From JBMTVN01 sp046047235 (GTDB lineage Bacteria > Verrucomicrobiota > Verrucomicrobiia > Limisphaerales > JAHDYP01): a stretch of 30,878 bases of DNA. The notes beneath the pieces were generated by a model. It ran no database searches. It saw nothing but the letters and a program-made list of their open reading frames with translations, and had not been told where the DNA came from. The stretch is from assembly GCA_046047235.1 (NCBI GenBank), contig JBJOII010000040.1:1-30878 (forward strand), given 5' to 3'. This document shows, one piece after another, positions 15,842-25,267 of this stretch. The number at the start of each line of letters is the position of its first letter. Positions within the stretch are counted from its first letter, which is position 1. The translations under genes were made by a program, and so were the position numbers.

Positions 15842-18253
15842 CTACCCTCCCCCCAAAGCACGCAGCAACCCCTCCGCCTCTCCCCATCCCGGTGCCAGCT
15901 CCACCGCCCGCGAGGCCGCCTGCCGCGCCTCCTCTACGCGTCCAAGATTCGCCAAAATCGTCGCCATCGCATAAGGCACCCGCGGATCCGCGGGATCCGC
16001 CGCAGCAGCCCTCCCCAACGCAGCCAGCCCCTCCTCCACCCGGCCTGCCGAGTTTAGCGCCAACCCCAAATTATAACCCGCCCTCGCATGCCCCGAATCC
16101 AGTCTCACCGCCTCTTCCAACGCCTCAATCGCCCTCTCTAAATCCCCGGCCTCGTTCAACGCTAAACCTAACTTGTAACGATACTCCGCCTGCCCGCTAT
16201 CGAGCCTGCAAGCCGCCTCCAATGCAGCGATCGCCTCACCCGTCCGACCCAACCCCGCCAATACCACCGCATAATCATGCCAGATCGGGGCAGAATTAGG
16301 ATCCCAAGCCACCGCCTTCGCATAATGCCCCGCCGCCCCCGCCGTATCACCACGGCTCATCGCCCATGCCCCTTTCTGCATCTGCCCCACCGGCTGATCC
16401 GCATTCAAATCCAAAAAATGCATCAACTCGCTCGTTGCCAGGGTGTCCAGCCCAACAGTCCCACGTAAACTCCACGCCGCAGACACCCGCACCGACCGCA
16501 CCGAATCCTCCAAAGCCTTCTCCAAAGCACGCCTTGCCGCTACACCCGCCGGCATCTCCAACAATGGCTCCAAACCCCGGGCCGCCTTGGATCGCACCAA
16601 TGGATCCACATCGCTCATCGCTGAAATCATCACCGCCGCAACCTCAGGCCTCGATACCCACGGGTCCAAATGCTCCACCGCTACCGCCCGCCAATACCCC
16701 AACTCCTCCCCCTTCACCATCTTCACCAACGGCTCCACCGCCGCCACATCCATCCCTCGCGCACGCGCCAGCCACCGCGTCCTCGTGCGCGTCACCCGAT
16801 CCATCCGGTTCGAATACCACCCCTCCACCGCCTCCAGTGCCCAATCCACCGTCCTGTCCTGATGACACCGGTTGCATGCATTCGGTATCCCGTGCTCCTT
16901 CGTCAACAGAGGATCCGGAATGGTAAAACCATGATCGTGCCGCCAGTGACGCCCCATGTAAACCGTCTGCGGCATATGACAGTTAACACACTCCCCCCCA
17001 GTCTCCTGAATGCGCTTCGGATCATACGCCTCCAAATCAAACGCCATTGCTACCCCATTGGTATCAAAACCATACACCTTGTGATGACTGTGCGATACCG
17101 GCTCAATCACCGGCGCATCCGGATAACTCCCATTATGACACCGGATACATAACCAGTTCCCAGGCAACCTCGTCTTCGCCGTGTGCGGATCGTGACAGTC
17201 CAAACAAATCACCCCGCGCTGATACATCCGACTGCTAAGAAACGACGCAAACTCGTAATCCTCATCACGCACCTGCCCGTCCGCATAATACGTGTCCGAC
17301 CGATCCACAATCACCAGATCCTGATGATCAAAGAAACCATCCCCCGGCTTGAAATCACCCGTCAAATCACCACGCCGCGCATGACAATAACCACAGTTGT
17401 GCAAAATCTGCTGCCGACTCAGCTTCGCTATCGTCGGATCCTTCTCCCCACTCTTGCCATACGCTAACTGCCACTCGTTGTGATCCTTCAATGGACCATG
17501 ACAAGACTCACACCCCACCCCAGCCTCCACCATCGACGTGTGATACCCGTCCTCCTCCTCTTCGTAGTTCTTCCTCAACCGCGTGTTGTGACAACCCGCA
17601 CACATGTTGTTCCAGTTCATCCCCCGCCCCGTCCAATGCCCCCACTCCCCCGGCCGACGATCCTCCTCCCCATACACGTTAAACCACTCGTTCGTCACCG
17701 GATCATACGATGCCTCCAAAGTCTGCCACCGCCCCCCAGGCGCCGATACCAGGAACTGCCGCAACGGATAATGCCCAATCACCCGGTCCGCCACATGAAC
17801 CTCCTCACCCCCACTCAAACCAACCACCCGAACCCTGCCCTCACCCCCCTCCCAATCCACCCCCGTCTCCTGACTCCCATGCAGAAAAACCCGCCCCGGA
17901 TCAAACGCCCCCCTGTCCAGAACCGCATCCACTGAACGCTCCGCCAAACCATGATTCGAACCCTCCCACTGCCTGTAAGCCTCCTCATGACAATCCCGAC
18001 AACTCGCCGAACCACCATACTCCCCGAAAACAAGGGCTTCATCCTCCAACTCAAAGTGCTTCCCCTCAATAGCTCGCACCTCCTCAGCCAGGGTTAAAGC
18101 ACCCCCACCCGCACTGCTGTCACCCCCCCTGAAGAAGGCCAGTGCCAACAAAAATCCCGCACACACCACACCAGCACTGGCCCATACGAAAACCAATCCC
18201 CGCCCGCCAACCGGACTAGCCTTGCTTCGAGCTGAACGACTACGCCTCGACAT
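15842..18253 (-). CDS. Octaheme c-type cytochrome with HEAT and TPR repeats
   Basis: The product of about 803 residues has an Arg/Lys-rich N-terminus and one membrane segment (about 21-42), so it is probably anchored with the rest outside the cytoplasm. Eight CxxCH motifs follow at about residues 86, 219, 249, 288, 351, 370, 423 and 461 (CRDCH, CAGCH, CESCH, CGYCH, CLDCH, CIRCH, CVNCH, CNRCH). Then come HEAT-like helical repeats (about 500-605) and four to five TPRs (about 625-800; the repeat pattern GLALNEAGDLERAIEALEEA is clear). The cytochrome part resembles multiheme c554-like proteins; the repeats suggest docking to a partner. Two adjacent starts exist, GTG 18256 and ATG 18253; I prefer ATG. 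It begins 6 bases after the GNAT-nitrilase stop, at the end of the alpha-glucan operon, where its role is unclear. Residue numbers here count from the GTG. Confidence 0.9.
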   Translation of the reverse strand: MSRRSRSARSKASPVGGRGLVFVWASAGVVCAGFLLALAFFRGGDSSAGGGALTLAEEVRAIEGKHFELEDEALVFGEYGGSASCRDCHEEAYRQWEGSNHGLAERSVDAVLDRGAFDPGRVFLHGSQETGVDWEGGEGRVRVVGLSGGEEVHVADRVIGHYPLRQFLVSAPGGRWQTLEASYDPVTNEWFNVYGEEDRRPGEWGHWTGRGMNWNNMCAGCHNTRLRKNYEEEEDGYHTSMVEAGVGCESCHGPLKDHNEWQLAYGKSGEKDPTIAKLSRQQILHNCGYCHARRGDLTGDFKPGDGFFDHQDLVIVDRSDTYYADGQVRDEDYEFASFLSSRMYQRGVICLDCHDPHTAKTRLPGNWLCIRCHNGSYPDAPVIEPVSHSHHKVYGFDTNGVAMAFDLEAYDPKRIQETGGECVNCHMPQTVYMGRHWRHDHGFTIPDPLLTKEHGIPNACNRCHQDRTVDWALEAVEGWYSNRMDRVTRTRTRWLARARGMDVAAVEPLVKMVKGEELGYWRAVAVEHLDPWVSRPEVAAVMISAMSDVDPLVRSKAARGLEPLLEMPAGVAARRALEKALEDSVRSVRVSAAWSLRGTVGLDTLATSELMHFLDLNADQPVGQMQKGAWAMSRGDTAGAAGHYAKAVAWDPNSAPIWHDYAVVLAGLGRTGEAIAALEAACRLDSGQAEYRYKLGLALNEAGDLERAIEALEEAVRLDSGHARAGYNLGLALNSAGRVEEGLAALGRAAAADPADPRVPYAMATILANLGRVEEARQAASRAVELAPGWGEAEGLLRALGGG

Positions 18254-18259
18254 CACCCT

Positions 18260-19921
18260 CTACCCCGCGCGAAATGGCCGCTTGCCACCTGCCGCCGCCG
18301 GCTTGCTGTCCGCCAACTCCCCCGGCACCACCAAACTGCCCATCGCCGGCTGATCCCCCAAGGGTCCGTCCGCCGGATCACCCGATACCGGAATCCCCCC
18401 ACCCAACGAAGACGTAATCTTAAATAAATCCGCACGCCGATCCAACCGGGGCGTCACCGTCCCCCCACTCCGCGATTCATGCAAATCATCCAAATCCAAA
18501 TCACAAATCAATAAGGTCTCCTCGTTCGAGTCCGCCTCAGCAGCGATCCCGTCCCGCGCAAAGGCGAAATCCGACGGCGTCAAGACACACGCTTGCCCAT
18601 ACTGGATATCCATGTTGTTCACGTCCGGCAAGTTCCCCACGTTCCCCGCCATCGCCACATACACCTGATTCTCAATCGCCCGCGCCTGCGCACAATACCT
18701 CACCCGCAAATACCCCTGACGGTTGTCTGTGCAAAATGGCACAAAAATAATCTCAGCACCCTGGTCCGCCAAATACCTCGCCGCCTCCGGAAACTCAATG
18801 TCGTAACAAATCAAAACCCCAATCTTGCATAACGGCGTGTCCACCACCTGTAACGAATTGCCCCCGGCAATCCCCCACCAACGCCTCTCGTTCGGCGTAA
18901 TATGCAGCTTCGGCTGCGGCACCACCAGCCCGCTCGGCAAACACACATAACACACATTCAACAGCCGTTCCCCATCCCTGGAAGGATGGCTGCCACCAAT
19001 AATCGTCACCCCATACTTCACCGCCAACCCCTTCAGCAAATCCACAAACTTGGCCGTGTAGTCCGACAACTTCCTCATGCCTTCCATCGCCGATAACGTC
19101 TCCGTCATCGATAACAACTGCGCACTAAACAACTCAGGCAAAAGGATGTAGTCCGATTGATAGTCCGCCGCAATGTCCACAAAGTAAGTCACCTGCCTCG
19201 CAAACTCCGCAAACGATCGCACCTTGCGCATCTGATACTGCACACACGCCACCCTCACTTTCCTCGCCCCCGACCGCGGCGCACGATAGTCCGGATTCAA
19301 CCACTCAATCAAACTCGCATGGTTCTTACTCTTCGGATCGTTCAGGTAATGAGACATCACTCCCCGTAACGCAAATCCCTCCCTTAGCTGAAAACTCAAT
19401 ACCAAATCCCTGAACTCCCCCGCCGCAACCCGATACGCATACTCCTCAGCTGACATCTCCCCGGCATGCTCGTGGTAGTTCCATAACCTCCCCCCTGCAA
19501 GTATCCGACGCAAATTAAGCCGTCGACACAGCTGCCGCCGCGCTCCATACAACGCCGCACCTATCCCCATCCCCCGCGCATCCGGATGCACATACACATC
19601 CGCACCATACAAAGTGTCGCCCTGCGGATTGTGGCTGAAAAAATAACCGCTGTCCGTAATCCCCGACCACGTGTGCGACCTCAAAGGATCCGGCCCCAAA
19701 TCCACCACCAGCGTCGATACCGCCCCCATAATCCTCCCCCCCACCACCGCAACTAACTGCCCCTGCGGAAATACCCGCTGGTGACTCGCCAAATGTACCT
19801 CCCCCCAAACCACATTCTCGTTCGCCAGAACCGGATAAGCCGCCCGATTCAACTCCACCAGCGCAGGAATATCCTCCCGACACGCCTCGCGAACCTCAAT
19901 CGATACCCGCTTCTTCTTCAT
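18260..19921 (-). CDS. GNAT acetyltransferase-nitrilase (carbon-nitrogen hydrolase) fusion
   Basis: This 553-residue two-domain protein has an N-terminal GNAT domain (about 6-195) with acetyl-CoA motif A at VYVHPDARGMGIGAALYG (109-126). The C-terminal carbon-nitrogen hydrolase domain (about 221-505) carries the Glu-Lys-Cys triad: E263 (LLPELF), K338 (PQPKLHITPNE) and C372 (VLICYDIEFPE). The same fusion occurs in many bacteria (B. subtilis YhcX type); the substrate is not established and is likely an amine or amide metabolite. A Gly/Pro/Ala-rich tail of about 45 residues follows the fold. The ATG overlaps the treY stop as ATGA and is preceded by an AGAGGGA Shine-Dalgarno (19930-19936), so translation is coupled to the trehalose genes. 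A metabolic link to trehalose or glycogen is not evident from the sequence. Confidence 0.93.
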   Translation of the reverse strand: MKKKRVSIEVREACREDIPALVELNRAAYPVLANENVVWGEVHLASHQRVFPQGQLVAVVGGRIMGAVSTLVVDLGPDPLRSHTWSGITDSGYFFSHNPQGDTLYGADVYVHPDARGMGIGAALYGARRQLCRRLNLRRILAGGRLWNYHEHAGEMSAEEYAYRVAAGEFRDLVLSFQLREGFALRGVMSHYLNDPKSKNHASLIEWLNPDYRAPRSGARKVRVACVQYQMRKVRSFAEFARQVTYFVDIAADYQSDYILLPELFSAQLLSMTETLSAMEGMRKLSDYTAKFVDLLKGLAVKYGVTIIGGSHPSRDGERLLNVCYVCLPSGLVVPQPKLHITPNERRWWGIAGGNSLQVVDTPLCKIGVLICYDIEFPEAARYLADQGAEIIFVPFCTDNRQGYLRVRYCAQARAIENQVYVAMAGNVGNLPDVNNMDIQYGQACVLTPSDFAFARDGIAAEADSNEETLLICDLDLDDLHESRSGGTVTPRLDRRADLFKITSSLGGGIPVSGDPADGPLGDQPAMGSLVVPGELADSKPAAAGGKRPFRAG

Positions 19922-22794
19922 ACTTCCGATCCCTCTTCCACTTGCTTGACCAGCAACGCCGCCGGAAACCTGCCCAACACTTCCGACACACGCAACTCAT
20001 TCCCCGCCCTCAAAACCTCGCCCGTCAGTCGATTCACCCACCCATCACCTGACCAGCCCGCCGGCAACTCTATCCCCGTATCCCCCCAAATCTCCTCTCC
20101 AACCGGCAAACGCTCCGCCCCACCAGTCAGCCCCACCACACACCTCGGCACCACCACCACAAATGCCCTCCGCCCACAGCAACGGGCAAAAGCCACCACA
20201 TGCCCCGATAAATGACCCCGCACCACCAACTCCTCATACTCCCCTCGCAACCATAACCGTGACTCGCGCTTTCTCATCGATAATACCCGCCACATCACCC
20301 AAAGCTTCGCCACCGCCCCGTCCCCCTCAACCAGCAACTCTACAACACGCTTCGCTAAACCCTTGCCCCCACGCCCAGCCAACCCCTCCAAGTCCTTCAA
20401 AGCATCCTGCCTCACCCGGTAATCGACCGGACGCCGATTGTCCGGATCCACCAAAGATAAATCCCAGAACTCGGTCCCCTGATACATGTCCGGCACCCCG
20501 GGAATAGTCAGCTTCAATAACACCTGCCCTAAACTGTTGAACCGCCCAAACCAAACCGCCATGCCACTCAGCTTCCCCAACTCCCTCAAAAATGCAGCAC
20601 TCGTCTCCCCCACCAATACCCGGCGGCAAAATTCCACCAAACCCCGCTCATACTCCTCGTTGGGCTCCACCCACGACGTCCGCACCTTCGCCTCCCGCAC
20701 CGCCTTCAACATGTAAGCCTCCACCCTCCCCAATAACTCCTCACCAACCACCACCCCCGAACTCCCAACACCCAACCCCACCAGCGTCTGATAAAATAAA
20801 TACTCGTCGCTCGCCGACGGAATCCGCCCCCCCTTCACCACCCGATAATGCCCCCCGTTTATTGTGCTGAATTTAATCAGTGCCCGCTCCCATACCTCCG
20901 GCACCTCAGCCAACACATCAATGCGCACACGCAAATCTTCCCCACGCTTCGTGTCATGCGTAGCCGTAGCCACCATCGAACCCGGCCAATTCGCTAACCG
21001 ATCCCGGTTCGCCTCGTGAAACTCCCTGACAGATATACCAAACCTCTCCGGATGCCCCCCGACCTCGTTCAACGACGACAGCCGCGTGTAACTGTAAAAT
21101 GTCGTGTCCTCCAACCCCTTGGCCATGACCGGACCCGTCAATTGCTGAAATCGCATCACCCACTCCCGCGCCTGACGCCGACCACCACCCCCCAAGCCAG
21201 GCCACTCCAATCGCAATATCCTCCCCAGCAATTGTAAAACGTCCGCCACCTCACCCGCCTTCCCCCGCAACGCTTCCCGCACCGCCTGATCCACCTGAGC
21301 CAATTCCTGCCCCTCCAACCGCTCCCTCCGCGCATCCGTGTAAGTCCGATACACCGGGAACACACTCAGCAGCTCCACCACAGCCTCCCGAATCACCCCG
21401 CGCTCATAGTCACCACCCTCTCGCGTCCCCGACAACAAAGCATGCAGCCGCCCAACTAAACTCTCCCACTCAGATACTAAAGTGCTCTCCAATACCCGCC
21501 TCTTGTTCCGCCGAACCTCATCCTCATACCCAACCACCCCACCACAAAAATCACCGTGAATCCTCGTGAAAACCTCCGCACTCTCCATCGGAACCCACAA
21601 CGCATTCAGCTGGTTCAATACGTCATAACCCGTCGTGCCATGCACCGGCCATTGCCTGCTTAACTGCTCGCCCGCCGAAAGGATCTTCTCCACCACAACG
21701 TACATCACCCGACCCCGACCATCCGGTACCAAAGGTGAATCCCCCTCAGGAACAGCTTCAGTCACCAACCGCTGCAAATGCCTCAAATACCCCGCCGGAT
21801 CCCATAACCCATCCGGATGATCAATCCGTAAACCCGTCAAATGCCCGTAATGCCATAACCTCGCCACCAGCTCGTGACTCAATAAAAAAACCTCGGGATC
21901 CTCCACCCTCAAACCCGCCAAATGTGTCACGTCAAAAAACCGACGGTAGTTCAACTCGGTAACCCCCAGCCTCCACCAGGCCAACCGATACGACTGTAAC
22001 TGCAACACCTCGTCCAATGCCGCCCCACCGTCTGCCGCGCTGTTCCAGCCAGCCAACAACGCATCCAGCTTCTGCGCTGCCACCTCATCCCCAGCCAAAA
22101 ACCCGCAGACTCCCGCCTTCCACTCCCCCCATGCGACCCCATCCCCCTTGCCCAACCCCGCACCCCCGGCAATCAATGCCCCCAACAACTCGCGTAAACC
22201 GGCAACCCCACCACAACCAACACCCTCCAATTCGCCCAATACGCAATCCCAACCCTCGGGTGATAAAGGAAACCGATGCTCGTAATACACCACCTCAACG
22301 CCTCGGTCACACCGCTCCAGCCTAATCTCACCCCGCCCCAATACCTCCCCATACGCCGCCCCCAAAACCGGCACCATCAACCGCCCCGCCCCCCAATCAA
22401 TGTCGAAAAAAACCGCATACCTCGAACGCTCACCCCATTCCAATACATCCCACCACCACCGGTTCGACTGATGCCCAATACCCAGATGGTTCGGAACAAT
22501 GTCCAATACCAAACCCATCCCGTGCTCCTGCAACAACTCACACAACTGCTCAAACTCCACCCACGTCCCAAGCTCCGGATTCAACTCGTTCGGATCACAC
22601 ACGTCATACCCATGCATGCTCCCCGGTCTAGCCCGAGCCACCGGTGAAGCATATAAATCCGATATCCCCAAACGCGCCCAGTAAGGCACCAACCCCAACG
22701 CATCGCGAAAGGTAAACCCCGCATGGAACTGCACCCGATACGTGGCCCGCGGAATACGAACCTCCTCCACCCCGTCAATCGATCTCGATTTCAT
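19918..22794 (-). CDS. treY: Malto-oligosyltrehalose synthase
   Basis: TreY is a GH13 intramolecular transglycosylase. It turns the reducing-end alpha-1,4 linkage of a maltodextrin into an alpha,alpha-1,1 bond, giving maltooligosyltrehalose for TreZ. The protein has 958 residues, longer than many homologues. The start of homology is RIPRATYRVQFHAGFTF. GISDLYASPVARARPGSMHGYD follows in two adjacent blocks, then DIVPNH (98-103). The nucleophile region is GLRIDHPDG (D325), the acid/base is in VVVEKIL (E369), and the third acid is in ATHDTKRGED. The C-terminal block PGVPDMYQGTEFWDLSLVDP is diagnostic. I chose the ATG at 22794, 4 bases after the GH57 stop, because an earlier in-frame start at 22911 only adds residues that overlap the GH57 gene and do not look like TreY. 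Confidence 0.95.
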   Translation of the reverse strand: MKSRSIDGVEEVRIPRATYRVQFHAGFTFRDALGLVPYWARLGISDLYASPVARARPGSMHGYDVCDPNELNPELGTWVEFEQLCELLQEHGMGLVLDIVPNHLGIGHQSNRWWWDVLEWGERSRYAVFFDIDWGAGRLMVPVLGAAYGEVLGRGEIRLERCDRGVEVVYYEHRFPLSPEGWDCVLGELEGVGCGGVAGLRELLGALIAGGAGLGKGDGVAWGEWKAGVCGFLAGDEVAAQKLDALLAGWNSAADGGAALDEVLQLQSYRLAWWRLGVTELNYRRFFDVTHLAGLRVEDPEVFLLSHELVARLWHYGHLTGLRIDHPDGLWDPAGYLRHLQRLVTEAVPEGDSPLVPDGRGRVMYVVVEKILSAGEQLSRQWPVHGTTGYDVLNQLNALWVPMESAEVFTRIHGDFCGGVVGYEDEVRRNKRRVLESTLVSEWESLVGRLHALLSGTREGGDYERGVIREAVVELLSVFPVYRTYTDARRERLEGQELAQVDQAVREALRGKAGEVADVLQLLGRILRLEWPGLGGGGRRQAREWVMRFQQLTGPVMAKGLEDTTFYSYTRLSSLNEVGGHPERFGISVREFHEANRDRLANWPGSMVATATHDTKRGEDLRVRIDVLAEVPEVWERALIKFSTINGGHYRVVKGGRIPSASDEYLFYQTLVGLGVGSSGVVVGEELLGRVEAYMLKAVREAKVRTSWVEPNEEYERGLVEFCRRVLVGETSAAFLRELGKLSGMAVWFGRFNSLGQVLLKLTIPGVPDMYQGTEFWDLSLVDPDNRRPVDYRVRQDALKDLEGLAGRGGKGLAKRVVELLVEGDGAVAKLWVMWRVLSMRKRESRLWLRGEYEELVVRGHLSGHVVAFARCCGRRAFVVVVPRCVVGLTGGAERLPVGEEIWGDTGIELPAGWSGDGWVNRLTGEVLRAGNELRVSEVLGRFPAALLVKQVEEGSEV

Positions 22795-22798
22795 CGTG

Positions 22799-25267
22799 TC
22801 AGGCCGGATCCATAACCTCCACGTCACCCTCACCCCCCAACGCCTCCATCTGAAAACCCAAACCAACCCCAATGCGCCGATACATTCCCACCCAACCCAA
22901 AGCCGCAACATCCCCCATGCCCGCGCGAGCCTCCATACCTGGCAATACCCGGCTCCGCATCACACTATACATGTTCTGCGGACGCCACAGATTCGCCTCA
23001 AACGGCAGCCGCTCCAACATCTCCACCGCCACCACCAACTGCTGCAGTAAACCCTCATCCTCCGGCATCCCCTCCCACCTCGTCATCAATCGATCCAAAT
23101 GCGCCTTATACCCATACGCCAAAGAATCCAAATCCAAGACCACCTTCTCCACCTCCGCCTCTTGCAACAACGCCTCAACCCGCTCCGTATCCAATAACTC
23201 CGCGTCAAATTGCCGACGTAAATCCGCATTCACCACAAATTCATGCGCCACCCGCAACGCCGGAGGCGCCGGAGCTCGTATGTCCGCCAAAAATCGCAGC
23301 AACGGCGTAAAACGATCCGCAATCAACCGATACGTGTTGTGCAAATCCTCCCGCGTCGCCCCCAAAATCTGGTCCAGCACCCGACGCTGCTCGTCCCGAA
23401 ACAGACTCTTCAGGGAATAATGGGCCTCCCCGAAATGCTGGTCCATCAACCGGATCACCTGAGCAAAATCAGCCCGCTCAAACGCCTCACGCACCTCCCG
23501 AACCAAAACCTCATACGCCTCCTCACCCTGGTAATGGCGCACGCCACAATTCAAATTGTGATCCCCCATGTGCAGGGTCGCATAAGTAATCACATCCGAA
23601 TTCCGCGTCACCTCAAACCGCACCCTGATGCGCCCCATCGCCAACCGTGCATTCCCCACAGAAGCCACCTGACGATCCAATTGCTCCACAGAATAGGAGT
23701 AAATCCGGGCCGTCTCAGGATAAGACTCAAATAACGAACTCACCGCATAGTGCGCCCCCACTTTCTCCCGATCCATAACCGCCGGCTTCACAAACCACTC
23801 ATACACCCGCCGCCCATCCCTGAACTCCCGAATATTGCTCTTCGCCAACTCCACCCGCTCCAAAAAACCCGGCTCCAATGGCTCATCCGTCAAATCCTCT
23901 GATAACTGAATCGCCCGGGCCGCATACTGAATCACCTGCACAGTCTCAATCCCCGAAAGCTCGTCAAAAAACCAACCGCAACTCGTATACATCAGCATCC
24001 CATGCCGCTGTAACTCCAGCAGCCGCAACACAGCCACCCGCTGCTCCTCACTCAAAACCCCCGAACCCTGCCGCTCAAAAAACCGATCCAGATTCTCATC
24101 CGAACGGTCCAGCATCAGATGGATGTAGTCGTCCCGCGCCGCCCACGGATCCCGCAAATACTCCGCCGCCCGTTCCTCATACACCGGCGCCAGCTCATCC
24201 CTCAACCAATCCAATGCATCCCGTAACGGCTGACGCCAGTTCTGGTTCCATCCAGCCCGCCCCCCGGAATTACACCCGCAGTGCCGAATCCATCGGTCCA
24301 CCCCATGACTGCAACTCCACGCACTCGGCCCGTGAATCTCTACCTCCCACTCCGGCTGATGCGACGCCAAATACTCCCCGTAATTCGTAATCCTCGCCAA
24401 ACCCTCCGACTCAATGTGGTGCAGCGCATAAGCCAACGCCATCTCACCCTTCCGATGATGATGACCATACGACTCCCCATCAGTAGCAATGTGCACCAAC
24501 TGATCCCCCTCGCGCCCCTCGTCAAAAGCATCCAACAACCGATGCGCAAACCGCTCGCCATCGTTCAATAACCGCTCAAACGCCACCGCTTGCGATACCG
24601 GCGCATCATAGAAAAATACCGCTATGCTCCTCCCCGAAGGCAGGGATACCAAATAAGGCTTCGACGGATCAACCCGACCACCATCCACATCCTGCCAGTC
24701 CTCCTCGCCCAAGCACCGCACGCGCGCAGCCTGAAAAGGCGATAAAATCGTAAACAAAATCCCGTGCTCCGCCAACACCTCCAATGTCTCCACGTCCGCC
24801 CCGCACTCCGCCAACCACATCCCCTCAGCTGAACGCCCAAATCGTGACTCAAAATCACGCAACCCCCAACGCACCTGCGTAACTTTGTCCCGCGGATGCG
24901 CCAACGGCATAATCATGTGATTGTAGCACTGCGCCAATGCCGAACCATGCCCCGAAAACCTCCCCCGGCTCTCTACATCAGCCGCCACAATCGCCTCATG
25001 CACCTCCGGCGCATTCGCCTTCATCCACGCCAATAGGGTCGGCCCAAAATTAAAACTGATCCGCGCATAGTTGTTCACAATCCGCTGAATCCGCCCCTCT
25101 CCATCCAACAGTCGCGCAAACGCATTCGGCGCATAACACTCCGCCGTCACCCGCTCGTTCCAGTCATGATACGGAGCCGCAGAATCCTGTAATTCAACCG
25201 CCTCCAACCAGGGACTCTCCCTCGGAGGCTGATAAAAATGCCCGTGAATGCAGATAAATCTCGTCAT
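22799..25267 (-). CDS. GH57-family glycoside hydrolase with DUF3536
   Basis: The 822-residue protein begins MTRFICIHGHFYQPPRE, the typical N-terminus of the GH57 subfamily that carries a C-terminal DUF3536. The likely nucleophile is the Glu of GMWLAECG (E154), and the likely acid/base Asp is in HIATDGESYGHHH (D263). Further blocks are FNFGPTLLAWM and WSCSHGVDRWIRHCGC. The long C-terminal region (about 450-800) is mostly helical. GH57 enzymes are retaining alpha-glucan-active amylases, amylopullulanases, branching or transferase enzymes; this subfamily lacks a well-defined activity. Its place between treZ and treY suggests hydrolysis or debranching of glucan to feed TreY. The ATG at 25267 overlaps the treZ stop as ATGA and has an AGGGAGGA Shine-Dalgarno (25274-25281) at 6-base spacing. 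This start is preferred over an in-frame GTG or ATG 42 bases upstream. Confidence 0.88.
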   Translation of the reverse strand: MTRFICIHGHFYQPPRESPWLEAVELQDSAAPYHDWNERVTAECYAPNAFARLLDGEGRIQRIVNNYARISFNFGPTLLAWMKANAPEVHEAIVAADVESRGRFSGHGSALAQCYNHMIMPLAHPRDKVTQVRWGLRDFESRFGRSAEGMWLAECGADVETLEVLAEHGILFTILSPFQAARVRCLGEEDWQDVDGGRVDPSKPYLVSLPSGRSIAVFFYDAPVSQAVAFERLLNDGERFAHRLLDAFDEGREGDQLVHIATDGESYGHHHRKGEMALAYALHHIESEGLARITNYGEYLASHQPEWEVEIHGPSAWSCSHGVDRWIRHCGCNSGGRAGWNQNWRQPLRDALDWLRDELAPVYEERAAEYLRDPWAARDDYIHLMLDRSDENLDRFFERQGSGVLSEEQRVAVLRLLELQRHGMLMYTSCGWFFDELSGIETVQVIQYAARAIQLSEDLTDEPLEPGFLERVELAKSNIREFRDGRRVYEWFVKPAVMDREKVGAHYAVSSLFESYPETARIYSYSVEQLDRQVASVGNARLAMGRIRVRFEVTRNSDVITYATLHMGDHNLNCGVRHYQGEEAYEVLVREVREAFERADFAQVIRLMDQHFGEAHYSLKSLFRDEQRRVLDQILGATREDLHNTYRLIADRFTPLLRFLADIRAPAPPALRVAHEFVVNADLRRQFDAELLDTERVEALLQEAEVEKVVLDLDSLAYGYKAHLDRLMTRWEGMPEDEGLLQQLVVAVEMLERLPFEANLWRPQNMYSVMRSRVLPGMEARAGMGDVAALGWVGMYRRIGVGLGFQMEALGGEGDVEVMDPA

